Under the pieces are notes generated by a model. That model saw only the letters and a list, made by a program, of their open reading frames with translations. It was not told where the DNA came from and made no database searches. Made by a program: the position numbers and the translations under genes. From Bacillota bacterium (GTDB lineage: Bacteria > Bacillota > Clostridia > Acetivibrionales > DTU013), in assembly GCA_029778665.1 (NCBI GenBank), contig JAKOPX010000234.1, forward strand, positions 1 to 39,440: a DNA stretch of 39,440 nt, given 5' to 3'. Shown here in pieces: positions 1-8,115 of the stretch (within the stretch, counting starts at the first letter, position 1; each line of letters begins with the position of its first letter).

Positions 1-129
1 CCGCCGGTAGGTGATCTCTTCCATGATTGGCTCCGGCGCTGATGGTTTGCATTCGGCATCGGCTTCGTTGAAAAGCTGGAGCTGGTTTTCGTCGGTCCGC
101 TCGCTAAAGCGGCCGAAGTGGCACTTCTG
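1..129 (-). pseudogene. IS66-family transposase (TnpC) N-terminal remnant
   Basis: Reading the minus strand in the frame that leaves the window at base 1 gives the signature of the IS66 TnpC N-terminal region: FGRFSERTDENQLQLFNEAD, then an acidic/proline linker ending EEITYRR. The family normally has a coiled-coil of about 40-50 residues before this motif. Here the frame stays open up to an ATG at 237, but residues upstream of about base 126 do not look like TnpC and include a hairpin. I infer that the transposase is truncated at its 5' end by a junction near base 126. The rest of the gene lies outside the window. No TnpA or TnpB is seen upstream, where they would normally sit. The family call is fairly secure; the exact break is an estimate. 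Confidence 0.72.
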
Positions 130-152
130 GCTTATGGTCGTGTAATAAAAAT

Positions 153-180
153 GGGTTTTTAAGGATGGCCTTAAAAACCC
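153..180 (-). terminator. 12-bp perfect inverted repeat, possible terminator
   Basis: GGGTTTTTAAGG (153-164) and CCTTAAAAACCC (169-180) form a perfect 12-bp stem with a 4-base loop. On the minus strand the stem is followed by ATTTTTATT, which fits a weak intrinsic terminator for the recombinase transcript that ends at 397. It also lies at the junction between the IS66 remnant and the recombinase downstream region, so it could instead be an element end. Confidence 0.45.
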
Positions 181-396
181 CGTCGTTATTGCCTTGGCAT
201 AAGACTGCACTCCTAATACAATCACACGATTGAACATAAATTCTGTAAAGGTGTGTGCAAGAACTCCTGACCTAGGGTGCAGAAATTCATAGGGGTGTGC
301 AAAGCCTTACAGTAGAATATTATAACGTATAAATGAAATTTTACAAGGGAACGATGTAGATGTAGATTGATTACGACTGGAGGCTGGAGTCCAGAA
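181..396. other. AT-rich intergenic region, possible attachment-site side
   Basis: I see no gene here apart from the doubtful extension of the IS66 frame. It holds near-repeats of GGTGTGTGCAA (251-261), AGGGTGCAG (274-282) and GGGGTGTGCAAA (293-304), and a short CTGGA/TCCAG inverted repeat near 378-393. It sits immediately after the terminal recombinase gene, where large-serine-recombinase elements often have their attachment site. The att assignment is inference; the other end of the element is not in the window. Confidence 0.3.
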
Positions 397-2001
397 TTAA
401 AGAGCTATGCTCCGCTCTGTGCCGTCTTTCAAGATAAAAACAAAGTTATGATTAGAAGATTCCTGTACAATTACTTTATCAACTAAACTGAGCCAGAGGT
501 TTTCATTAAAGTCCATTTTTTCCCATTTGAGTTTACCTAATGATTCTATGAAATGCTGGCAAGAGAAGCGGCGTTTCTTCATGTTCTCTATGCGTTCTTT
601 TAAACTTTTTGATTCCGTAACTTTCGTCTCATAATCACGAATCAACGTTTCATATGCAGCAAGCTCTTCTTCATTATCGCTGGCACGTTTGGCTCGTTTT
701 GCGAGTTGCTCTTCAAGCTGTGTATAAAGCACATCAATACATTTTTGAAAGCTGTCTTGTTCTTGTTCAAGGGAAGTCGGATCTAGGACCTTCGCAATAA
801 TGTTTTTTGTTGTTATCACGATAGTTTCTTTATCGTAAATCAATTCGCTTACCATTCTTATAAAAGCAGCCTGTATTTCATCCTCTAGCAGGTGCGGGGT
901 ATGGCAAACCTCATTGCCTACATATTTTTTGCCACATTGCCAAACGTAGCGCTTATACTTTGAGTTTGAATGCCAGACTTTCCTGGTAAAAGGTTCCCCG
1001 CAGGAAGCACAGATGATTCTTCCAGAGAAGAAATTTACAGAGGAACCACTTTGTTTGCTCTTGTTTCTGCATTCAATCTCATGCTGAACCAGGTCAAAAA
1101 TTTCATCATTCACAATCGCTTCATGGCTGTTAGTCACATAATATTGAGGCACTTCGCCTTCATTGATTTTTTGTTTCTTAGTCAAGAAGTCAACAATGAA
1201 ACTCTTTTGTAAGAGGGCGTCACCTTTATACTTCTCGTTTTGTAGGATGCTTTTAATCGTGGAACTTGACCATTTCGTCTTTCCACGGGGCGTTTTAATA
1301 TCTTCTCGAGTCAGACTCCTTGCAATTCCGTTATAGGTTTGTCCCTGAAGAAACTCCCGATAGATTCGGCGCACAATTGCTGCTTCCTCTGGAATAACTT
1401 CCGGCTTGCCGTCTTCGCCTTTTCTAAATCCTAAGAAAGATTTATACGGCATAGATACTTTGCCGTCAGCGAATCGTTTGCGTTGTCCCCATGTAACATT
1501 TTCGGAAATGGATCGGCTTTCCTCCTGTGCCAAAGAACTCATGATCGTAATCAGCAATTCTCCCTTTGCATCATCTGTCCAAATATTCTCTTTCTCAAAA
1601 AATATGGTCACTCCATATTCTTTCAGTTTTCTGACATTGGAAAGTGTATCAACAGTATTTCTGGCAAAACGTGATACGGACTTTGTAAGGATTAAATCAA
1701 TTTTTCCGGCTAAGGCATCTTGAATCATCTGTTGGAAGCCCTCACGCTTTTTTGTCATAAGGCCTGAAATACCTTCATCCGTGTAGACCTTCACAAATTC
1801 CCAGTCAGGGTTTTCTTGAATATATTTTGTGTAATAATCAATTTGTGCATCGTAGCTATTGAGTTGTTCATCTTCATCAGTAGAGACTCTGGCATAAGCA
1901 GCAACCCGACGCTTTTTAGGTTTCAGTTCTGCTTGAAACTTACTCTTCCGTATTTTCTTTGGAGGAATGACGGTAACTGTTTTAACTTCCACGACGTTCA
2001 T
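397..2001 (-). CDS. Large serine recombinase with coiled-coil (second of pair)
   Basis: A 534-residue large serine recombinase. The N-terminal resolvase domain has YARVS with the nucleophile serine at about residue 40, and the conserved SRFARNTVDTL helix. A Recombinase domain follows (roughly 200-300). Next is a zinc ribbon (CASC, then later Cys residues in a WQCGKKYVGNEVCH stretch), then a charged coiled-coil (about 405-480) and a short C-terminal beta segment. This is the full architecture of phage and transposon integrases that cut and join attachment sites. Its start overlaps the end of the upstream recombinase by 20 bases and has only a weak ribosome binding site (AAAGAAAGG directly before ATG), so it is probably translated by coupling. 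An in-frame GTG three codons in is an alternative start. Integration or excision is inferred from the family. Confidence 0.93.
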   Translation of the reverse strand: MNVVEVKTVTVIPPKKIRKSKFQAELKPKKRRVAAYARVSTDEDEQLNSYDAQIDYYTKYIQENPDWEFVKVYTDEGISGLMTKKREGFQQMIQDALAGKIDLILTKSVSRFARNTVDTLSNVRKLKEYGVTIFFEKENIWTDDAKGELLITIMSSLAQEESRSISENVTWGQRKRFADGKVSMPYKSFLGFRKGEDGKPEVIPEEAAIVRRIYREFLQGQTYNGIARSLTREDIKTPRGKTKWSSSTIKSILQNEKYKGDALLQKSFIVDFLTKKQKINEGEVPQYYVTNSHEAIVNDEIFDLVQHEIECRNKSKQSGSSVNFFSGRIICASCGEPFTRKVWHSNSKYKRYVWQCGKKYVGNEVCHTPHLLEDEIQAAFIRMVSELIYDKETIVITTKNIIAKVLDPTSLEQEQDSFQKCIDVLYTQLEEQLAKRAKRASDNEEELAAYETLIRDYETKVTESKSLKERIENMKKRRFSCQHFIESLGKLKWEKMDFNENLWLSLVDKVIVQESSNHNFVFILKDGTERSIAL

Positions 2002-3274
2002 GCCTTTCTTTTGTTTTCTGCGCCGCTGTAGCTCTCATCTCTTTGGTCCAACTTTCACTGCGGCTTCTGTCTGCCCAAAACACTTCCTGGCTGCTATGAT
2101 CGACAAATTCAAAGATGAGACGATTCCCGTTATATGCCGTGATAGAAAGGACTTTCGCTTCAAAGACTGTTTCATCAAAAACATCCAGACCTAAGACCTG
2201 AGCAGAGATATCAATGAGCGTTGATTCTGGTATCTGTTTTGAACAACAGCCTCGAAGACCGTCTCTCTTATAGATACGACAAATCCATTTGTATATGCCA
2301 CGGTCATATTTGCGGTTAAACTTTGCACTGCATTCTCCACAAATCACTTTTCCTGAAAAAGCAGTCTTTGTTCGCACACGATGGTGATGGCATCTGGATG
2401 ATTTTTGCTTCTGTGCCTCATCAAACAATTCTTGAGAAACAATCGCCTCGTGACTATTTTCAACATAGTACATAGGCAATTCACCATTATTTCTAACTTG
2501 TTTTTTCGATAAGTAGTCTGTCACGAATGTTTTTTGAAGCAAAGCATTACCTGTATAAAAGACGTTATCCAAAATTTGGTTGATACGATTGGTTTGCCAT
2601 TTGGCTCCGGATAGCGTTTTAATCTCTCGCTGATTAAGATCCCTGCAAATTGCATTAGGTAAATCACCTGCAGCAATTCTGGTAAAAATTTCTTGAACAA
2701 TTTCAGACTCTTCAGGGATAATGATTGCTTCTCCGAGAACAATATTGTAACCATAAACTCTTCTCAGTTGAGCAAGTTTTCCTTCTTTATAACTTTTACG
2801 AACCGCCCACTTGACGTTATCGGAATTCGATTTGCTTTCGGCTTGAGCAAAGGAAGCAAGCAGTGTGAGCATCAACTCGCCGTCACTTGACATCGTGTTA
2901 ATATTTTCTCGTTCAAAAAGAACAGCAATACCAAGTTCTCTTAGTTCACGAATCACATTCAAAAGATCAACGGTGTTCCTGGCAAAACGAGCGATGGCTT
3001 TTGTTAGGATGATGTCTACTTGTCCCGCTCTGCAGGCTCTGATTAATGCTTCAAAACCCGGTCTCTTCTTCGTTGTTCCAGTCTTAGCACTGTCAGAAAA
3101 GATACCTGCAAACTTCCAAGTAGGATTGGCAAGTATTCGGCTACGATAGTAATCAATTTGTGCTTTTAGTGAGTGTAGCTGTTCTTCCTTCCCAGTCGAC
3201 ACTCTTGCATACGCTGCTACTTTGCTACGCTCAATAGCATCCGGTTTTTTTACAGGAATTTTGATAATATCCAA
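1982..3274 (-). CDS. Large serine recombinase lacking coiled-coil (first of pair)
   Basis: A 430-residue serine recombinase. YARVS places the catalytic serine at about residue 26. IARFARNTVDLL matches the resolvase core, a Recombinase domain follows, and a zinc ribbon (CGEC, later Cys-Cys) is present. Compared with its downstream partner it is about 100 residues shorter, because the coiled-coil between the zinc ribbon and the last beta segment is missing; the terminal segment (LIFEFVDHSSQEVFWADRS) is retained. The start appears to be TTG at 3274, preceded by AAAGGAGAG. The pair resembles the paired arrangement of ccrA/ccrB in staphylococcal cassettes in layout. Whether both subunits act together is inference. 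The DNA is visibly more AT-rich than the structural genes. Confidence 0.92.
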   Translation of the reverse strand: MDIIKIPVKKPDAIERSKVAAYARVSTGKEEQLHSLKAQIDYYRSRILANPTWKFAGIFSDSAKTGTTKKRPGFEALIRACRAGQVDIILTKAIARFARNTVDLLNVIRELRELGIAVLFERENINTMSSDGELMLTLLASFAQAESKSNSDNVKWAVRKSYKEGKLAQLRRVYGYNIVLGEAIIIPEESEIVQEIFTRIAAGDLPNAICRDLNQREIKTLSGAKWQTNRINQILDNVFYTGNALLQKTFVTDYLSKKQVRNNGELPMYYVENSHEAIVSQELFDEAQKQKSSRCHHHRVRTKTAFSGKVICGECSAKFNRKYDRGIYKWICRIYKRDGLRGCCSKQIPESTLIDISAQVLGLDVFDETVFEAKVLSITAYNGNRLIFEFVDHSSQEVFWADRSRSESWTKEMRATAAQKTKERHERRGS

Positions 3275-3367
3275 AGTACGAGCTCTCCTTTCCGCTTACA
3301 TGTTTGCTCTAAAAGGCTTTATTATCCAGTCAATTCGAAGCAATAAACCGTTAAGTTTTCTTGTGCT

Positions 3368-3556
3368 TCATAGCTTTTTATCGACATTGTTCACAACCTC
3401 CAAACCGGTGATAGGCGGAGCAAACTGGTGAAGGAGCTCTCGTTTTACCTTGATGAATTCTGGCTCGGTTAGTAAGCCCTTTCTAAAAAAGATAGAACAA
3501 AGATAAAGGGCAAGTTGATAATTCTGTTCTTTTTCCCAAGATTTATTCACAGCCAT
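3368..3556 (-). CDS. Small SHOCT-like protein of the recombinase cassette
   Basis: A 62-residue protein starting at the ATG at 3556 (MAVNKSWEKEQ). The middle (YQLALYLCSIFFRKGLLTEPEFIKVKREL) has the short two-helix pattern of SHOCT-type domains, in which a hydrophobic helix is followed by a GLLT turn and a charged helix. The open frame extends 26 codons further upstream, inside the preceding gene. The start at 3556 overlaps that gene by 14 bases, a spacing seen at several other junctions here. It sits between the Zn-finger/HTH gene and the first recombinase, and I infer a role as an accessory recombination or oligomerisation factor. No function is proven for this family. Confidence 0.7.
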   Translation of the reverse strand: MAVNKSWEKEQNYQLALYLCSIFFRKGLLTEPEFIKVKRELLHQFAPPITGLEVVNNVDKKL

Positions 3557-3935
3557 CACCAGCAAAGCGAAATTTGATGTAACAGCTATGCGAACAGAAT
3601 TTTCTCTCTTTGCGTCCTTTAAATTTCTTGCCACAGTACAAACAGACTTTTTCGTGGCCAGTACGCTTTAATCGACGTTCTTTTTGCCACCATGCTTGAC
3701 GACAACTATCAGAACAGAAGCGCTTGACCTTGCATCCAGGCATCTGTTTTATAGATTCACCACAATTAGGGCAGACACGATTGATAGGCTTTATCGTCGG
3801 TACGTAATCAGCACCCAGTCCATTTCTTTGACAAAAGGACTTTACCGTGTTGAGTGAAATATTATATCGGGTGCTGATTTCGCGGTAGCTAAGGCCTCTG
3901 TCACGACCTTGCCTTATTTTTTGTTGCTGTCCCAT
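3543..3935 (-). CDS. HTH plus double zinc-finger protein, recombinase-cassette regulator candidate
   Basis: A 130-residue protein. Residues 1-45 look like a sigma-region-4 or resolvase-type helix-turn-helix (LSYREISTRYNISLNTVKSF). Two Cys4 fingers follow: CPNCGE...RFCSDSC (about 55-77) and CLYCGKKF...KFCSHSC (about 97-117), separated by a basic linker. Such proteins are often labelled sigma-70-like in Firmicute mobile elements. This one lacks sigma region 2, so I would not call it a sigma factor. It begins the cassette that ends with the two recombinases, and its ribosome binding site lies in the hairpin of the leader at 3944-3982. A DNA-binding accessory role (regulator or directionality factor) is inference. 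Confidence 0.8.
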   Translation of the reverse strand: MGQQQKIRQGRDRGLSYREISTRYNISLNTVKSFCQRNGLGADYVPTIKPINRVCPNCGESIKQMPGCKVKRFCSDSCRQAWWQKERRLKRTGHEKVCLYCGKKFKGRKERKFCSHSCYIKFRFAGDGCE

Positions 3936-3943
3936 ATTTCCAC

Positions 3944-3982
3944 CTCCTGCTATAAGCCAGGAGAGGAAGCAAAATCGGACGC
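3944..3982 (-). promoter_or_regulatory. Conserved leader element, copy A (before HTH/recombinase cassette)
   Basis: Minus-strand leader containing GTCCGATTTTGCT, then the hairpin CTCCTG-GCTTATAG-CAGGAG. The 3' arm of the stem contains most of the AGGAGG ribosome binding site of the gene starting at 3935, so folding should hide it. The same core occurs at 34087-34127 and 39126-39165. It follows the endolysin terminator directly. The function is unknown; a structured 5' UTR or a recombination linker are the two readings I favour. Confidence 0.6.
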
Positions 3983-3986
3983 AAAT

Positions 3987-4029
3987 AAAAAAGCCCTGTA
4001 GTCCAAACTTCAGTAGCTTGAACCACAGG
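3987..4029 (-). terminator. Intrinsic terminator after endolysin
   Basis: On the minus strand GCCCTGTGGTTCAA pairs with TTTGGACTACAGGGC, with small mismatches, followed by TTTTTTATTT. It lies just after the endolysin stop codon at 4043 and ends the lysis and structural transcript. Confidence 0.85.
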
Positions 4030-4042
4030 GCAAATTTTGTGC

Positions 4043-5179
4043 TTAGATTTTCTTCACTCCGTCCAGAGGAACCCAGGATGCAATGCCGTCCGGCCAGCCG
4101 AGCAGGACTTTGTCCTTTTCAATCTGTGAGACGGTATGCGTCCGCTCCTTGACCCAGCCGGGGATAGTCTCTCCGGTTGCATAACGAGAAGCCGTGATTT
4201 TTACTTTGTCACCCACCTTCAGAAAGGCTGACACAGGAAGTTTCAGCTTCTGCCCGGCATAGATGACATTCGAGGTCAGGCCATTTAAGAGCTTGATTTC
4301 CGGATAGCGGCTGCCGTCACCGAGATAAGTTTTAGCAATCTTCCAGAGACTGTCGCCGCTCTTGACGATATGAACCTGTCCGGTTTCGGAAGGCTGTAAA
4401 GCTTCTTCCCTTGGATAAATCTTCGAGCCGTTCTCGGCAAAAACGAAGTAGCCTTTGTTCTCGTCAGCTTTTTTCTTAGCATTGGCAAGTACCCTATACG
4501 CACCGAGCTGACTATTCTTATCCGCCCAAGACTTGCGTACTCGGTAGTAGCCTTCCGTAAGCTTTGCCGGATAGCCCTCACTTGGAACAGGCTTCGGCTT
4601 TTCCTCGTTTCCTGTCTCGCTCATCAAGAGTTTAACATCACGTCTGAAGTCATCCATGTTCTTTCCAAAGCGTGAGAACCAGTGTCTCGGGTCGCCGTGA
4701 TTGGAAGCAATCCCGCGCTGATGTCCCTCATAGTGGCCGATGATTACGCCGTCCTTCATGGGATCGAGTTTGTACAGTTTACAGAGATACGCGCAAAGCT
4801 CCGCCGCTTCTTTCCAGACAGCCTTAAGATAGCTTTCGTCATTCAGACCGTCTTCGCAGATCTCAAAGCTGGTGTGGGTATTGTTCGCCGCACCGCCGGC
4901 GTGCCAGCCCCGGTGATCCCAGGGAAGCGTCTGGTAGGTGGCGATTGTGCCATCCTGTAGCTTCCCGATAAATCCATGTACACAGACTTGTCTGTCCATC
5001 GGCTGGTTCCAGTGGTTATTGTATTGATTCTTCCCGAGCTTACCGTCATCAGGGCCGACGTAGCGTTTCAAGTAGGGATTGTTTGCACCCGTCGAGTGCA
5101 CCATAATGCCCTGCACTTTAATCTTTTGTCCTGCCTTGTAGCAGGCGTTTTCCGTGAAAATCAGTTTATTCAGATTCAT
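4043..5179 (-). CDS. Endolysin: N-acetylmuramoyl-L-alanine amidase with LysM
   Basis: A 378-residue peptidoglycan hydrolase. Residues about 20-170 form an Amidase_2 domain: MVHSTG gives the zinc-ligand His28, FEICED the Glu106 region, and GHYEGHQRGIASNHGDP the remaining zinc ligands (His153 or His161, and Asp163). A SPOR/linker-like segment (about 208-255) follows, then a LysM repeat (about 268-314, HIVKSGDSLWKIAKTYLG) and a C-terminal SH3-like beta domain. It would cleave the amide bond between muramic acid and the stem peptide and release progeny with the holin. The start at 5179 is chosen because GAGGAGGAC precedes it and family proteins start near here. It overlaps the holin end by 14 bases. 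No signal peptide is seen, in keeping with holin-dependent export. Confidence 0.93.
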   Translation of the reverse strand: MNLNKLIFTENACYKAGQKIKVQGIMVHSTGANNPYLKRYVGPDDGKLGKNQYNNHWNQPMDRQVCVHGFIGKLQDGTIATYQTLPWDHRGWHAGGAANNTHTSFEICEDGLNDESYLKAVWKEAAELCAYLCKLYKLDPMKDGVIIGHYEGHQRGIASNHGDPRHWFSRFGKNMDDFRRDVKLLMSETGNEEKPKPVPSEGYPAKLTEGYYRVRKSWADKNSQLGAYRVLANAKKKADENKGYFVFAENGSKIYPREEALQPSETGQVHIVKSGDSLWKIAKTYLGDGSRYPEIKLLNGLTSNVIYAGQKLKLPVSAFLKVGDKVKITASRYATGETIPGWVKERTHTVSQIEKDKVLLGWPDGIASWVPLDGVKKI

Positions 5180-5579
5180 CTTTGTCCTCCTCATTAATTG
5201 CTTCCAGCATATTTTTCAGAGCCTTTGGAATCGGCAGTCCCAGATGCGCCGCATTTTCCAGAATGGAAATGCCCTCGTTAGAGAGATAGAAAAAGATGAC
5301 GGCGGTTCTGATGGCGCTGCCGTCTTTTAGAACAGCGGTGTCGAGGATGTTCCCGATACCGACCAGTGTGAAGATCAAGACCTTTCTAGCGATTCCTTTA
5401 AAACCAACTTTGCTGGAGAGCTGTTTGTCTTCAATGGCGCAAAGAACGCCTGTGATGTAGTCCACTGCAACAAAGGCAATCAGTGCAAAAAGAAAGCCGT
5501 CCAGCCCTCCGATAAACCAGCCGACAGCTCCTCCTACAGCGGTAAATGCCGCCTGAATGGCATTCCAGATGTGTTTCAT
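5166..5579 (-). CDS. Phage holin
   Basis: A 137-residue membrane protein of the toxin-secretion/phage-lysis holin type. An N-terminal amphipathic stretch is followed by hydrophobic segments (about residues 12-45, GGAVGWFIGG and LFALIAFVAVDYITG), a basic loop (KQLSSKVGFKGIARK), another hydrophobic segment (VLIFTLVGIGNIL) and a further apolar region, then an acidic tail. VDYITGVL and the GIARK loop are typical of the family. It forms lesions in the cytoplasmic membrane that let the downstream amidase reach the wall. The start at 5579 has GGAAGGAGG seven bases upstream. An intrinsic terminator lies directly before this ribosome binding site. Confidence 0.92.
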   Translation of the reverse strand: MKHIWNAIQAAFTAVGGAVGWFIGGLDGFLFALIAFVAVDYITGVLCAIEDKQLSSKVGFKGIARKVLIFTLVGIGNILDTAVLKDGSAIRTAVIFFYLSNEGISILENAAHLGLPIPKALKNMLEAINEEDKDESE

Positions 5580-5599
5580 GTTGAAATCCTCCTTCCAAA

Positions 5600-5626
5600 T
5601 AAAAAATGCCTGCACATGGGCAGACA
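5600..5626 (-). terminator. Terminator abutting the holin ribosome binding site
   Basis: On the minus strand TGTCTGC-CCATGT-GCAGGCA (7-bp stem including one G-T pair) is followed by TTTTTTATTT. The holin ATG is only about 22 bases beyond the T run, leaving no room for a separate promoter. Confidence 0.75.
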
Positions 5627-5655
5627 CTTTCTTTCCGTGATTAATATTTATTTGT

Positions 5656-8115
5656 TTAGTTTTGCTTCGGCAGCCAGTCCCAGAGCCTTAAGTCCTCTTG
5701 GCCTAGTGACCACATACACGTTCCTCGAAGTTTCCAGCGATAGGCCGCCTCGTTCATCCAGTAGATGATGCTGTCCACATCCTGGTAGTAAAGGATGGAA
5801 AAACCATCCGAGTCGCCAAGAAACAGCCGTGATATCCAGACGTTGATATCCCTCGGGATAATCTTTACCGGATAGTCGTGTCCGCAGATGAGATTCAAAA
5901 GGCCGGAGTGAAAGAACTCATAATCCAGAGAAATCTCCTCCGTCCTGGTCTCGTGCTCCTCGATATCGGAATCGACTGTAAAAACCTGAAACTCCTCATC
6001 CCAAGTAACGCCCGTCCGATTGATCCGCCCAAAGCTCGTAAAGCTTCCGTCCGGCATCTCTACATCAAAGCGTTCATAGGGTTCGTAGGTATAGGCATCA
6101 CCGACCCGAAAGAGCTGGCAGTGGACAGGGCTGTCCGAGCGAATTCCGGTAAAGCCGCCCGGATCAGATACAGCCGACTGAAACCGCAGCGACTTCGATG
6201 CGCCCGAATAGACTCGGACGTTATTTCCACGCTTTCGCATCTCAATCGTGTAGACATAAGGAGACGCCCTGATCTCTGCTTCCGACGTCTTTTCAAAAGA
6301 GGTCGCAAAGGAATCTTTAAGGACAGAGCCTTCATACAGTTCCACAGCCTGTGCATCATAGTTAAAGCAGCAGAAGAGATCCCCAAGGAAAATACCTGCC
6401 CTGCCTGTAAAGCTTTCAGGAAAAATCATCTGCGCCCGAAGGTGGAGGTCCGTGAAAGACCCATACTTCAAGGCAAGCCGTCCGTAGCCTTCAAGCTGCG
6501 AATACGGTCTGTAGCTATCTTCCTCATCTTGCCAGACGGACCACTCGCCATCAAGCACCGCCCAGTAAGAATCAGGCAGCGGCGGGTCATCTCTGAAATC
6601 CTCATACCAGATAAGAGCGGAGTCTGCCTTTCTTCTAAGCATTTCAAAGGTCAGCTTAAAGCCTTCTCTTGGCCCTAGCATCACACCGTCGATATCTTTG
6701 AATTTTCTCGGCGAGAGCAGGTAGTCTGCTGTGCCGCAGACCGTACTTTCCGTAAAGCTTCGGCAGACCTTAAAGCCATAAACCTGAACGCCCGGTGCGG
6801 ATACGGATACCGTCAAAGTGTGAGATCCCGCCGAAAGCGACACGCCGCTCCATGCTTTTTTCCAAAAGGTCGTCCGCCAATAAGGCCACCAAAGCCTCGT
6901 CTCTTCAAAGAGATGGCTGCTGCCGTCCAGTGAAAGGTAAAGACTGTTCTTGTCCCAGAAGGGAAAGCCGATATTCACGGCGATGTCATAAACACCTGTT
7001 TGATCTATCGTGAAGCGGTAGCTTGCACTTCCGCCGTCGCCCAGCGTTAGCATTTTTTCAGAAACCGAGACAACCCCCGAATAGCTGTCCGGCATGGCGT
7101 TTCGTTCCACGACAATACCCTCAAATTCTTTCTTTTGCGTCTTGCCGTAGGATGTCAGATAGCGCCGCCTTTTATAGACCTCACTCATCAAAGGATAGTT
7201 GTAACTTTCTGCGTCCTGCCCCTCCATGTAGTCATAAACGTGTGGCAGTGCCCAGGGCACCTTGTTGTAATCATCCCAGTAGGCGGCAATCGGTATCTGA
7301 GGGGACGGCGGGTCCGTCTCCTTAAACTGATAAAAGCCCGTCATCCAGTTTTTTGCACCGTAATAGGTATGCGATACACCTCGGTAATATTCCCCTAAGT
7401 TTTCCGGTGTATCGTAAATTTGCCAGTTCCAGCCATAGGCGGGAATGCCAAGATAAATCTTACCGGGCGGCATCACAGCGAAAGCATACTCGTAGATACC
7501 TTCCAGCCAGTCACGGGGAGATACGGGACCCGGAGCAGAACCTGCCCAGGCCATACCGTAGCTCATGATGGATGCCGTATCGCAATATGGAGCGAGGTCA
7601 GCATAAATGCACCAGTTCTCGCCACCGACCGAACCATCCACCGACGTCATGCCGGGAAGACAGATATTAACCCGTTTTGCGGCATTGTAGTTTTTCACCG
7701 TCTGATAGATATTTTGAAACATGGCTGTTGACTTTGGCGCAGTGGAATAATCACCGCCGCCTTCCAGGTCAATGTCCACACCGTCACACCAGGGATATTT
7801 CTCCATGATGCGGACAAGCTCAGATAAAAACATATCCTGCGCACCGTTTGTATTTTCACGGATGGTACGGAAGATGGAGTTATAGCCGTCGTTAGCTACG
7901 GTTAAAAGCCAGCGGATATGTGGCCATTTATTGACATAGGTCATCATGTCGGAGATCGCGACACCTGTCTCGTAGATTTCGCCTGTGGCTTTGACTTTAA
8001 AAGAAAAAAGACCGATCTGACTAATACGGTCTCCATACTTTTGCAGTGCTTCCCACATGCGGGCATTGCCCATGAAGGTCCAAACCATGACCTCACGGCC
8101 CTTTAAAATTTCCAT
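5656..8115 (-). CDS. Tail-associated glycosyl hydrolase family 18 protein
   Basis: An 819-residue protein. Residues about 10-320 form a GH18 (chitinase/endo-beta-N-acetylglucosaminidase type) barrel: DGVDIDLE at about 111-118 holds the catalytic acid glutamate, and SIMSYGMAW and GIPAYGWNW match later barrel strands. The middle (about 345-460) looks like a carbohydrate-binding or beta-sandwich module. The C-terminal half has further beta-rich segments with no family I can name. The position after the anti-receptor and before the holin suggests a tail-tip enzyme that breaks down surface glycan or peptidoglycan during infection. The start at 8115 (ATG) has GGAGGTGAT upstream and overlaps the preceding stop by one base; an upstream in-frame TTG is possible. 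Substrate cannot be read from sequence. Confidence 0.88.
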   Translation of the reverse strand: MEILKGREVMVWTFMGNARMWEALQKYGDRISQIGLFSFKVKATGEIYETGVAISDMMTYVNKWPHIRWLLTVANDGYNSIFRTIRENTNGAQDMFLSELVRIMEKYPWCDGVDIDLEGGGDYSTAPKSTAMFQNIYQTVKNYNAAKRVNICLPGMTSVDGSVGGENWCIYADLAPYCDTASIMSYGMAWAGSAPGPVSPRDWLEGIYEYAFAVMPPGKIYLGIPAYGWNWQIYDTPENLGEYYRGVSHTYYGAKNWMTGFYQFKETDPPSPQIPIAAYWDDYNKVPWALPHVYDYMEGQDAESYNYPLMSEVYKRRRYLTSYGKTQKKEFEGIVVERNAMPDSYSGVVSVSEKMLTLGDGGSASYRFTIDQTGVYDIAVNIGFPFWDKNSLYLSLDGSSHLFEETRLWWPYWRTTFWKKAWSGVSLSAGSHTLTVSVSAPGVQVYGFKVCRSFTESTVCGTADYLLSPRKFKDIDGVMLGPREGFKLTFEMLRRKADSALIWYEDFRDDPPLPDSYWAVLDGEWSVWQDEEDSYRPYSQLEGYGRLALKYGSFTDLHLRAQMIFPESFTGRAGIFLGDLFCCFNYDAQAVELYEGSVLKDSFATSFEKTSEAEIRASPYVYTIEMRKRGNNVRVYSGASKSLRFQSAVSDPGGFTGIRSDSPVHCQLFRVGDAYTYEPYERFDVEMPDGSFTSFGRINRTGVTWDEEFQVFTVDSDIEEHETRTEEISLDYEFFHSGLLNLICGHDYPVKIIPRDINVWISRLFLGDSDGFSILYYQDVDSIIYWMNEAAYRWKLRGTCMWSLGQEDLRLWDWLPKQN

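Noticed and set aside
3543-3935. A sigma-70 factor
   Set aside because: It has an HTH and Cys4 fingers but no region 2 or region 3 pattern; the common database label is not supported.
5878-6678. A 266-codon plus-strand frame
   Set aside because: It is fully opposite the GH18 tail gene, with no recognisable domain or ribosome binding site.
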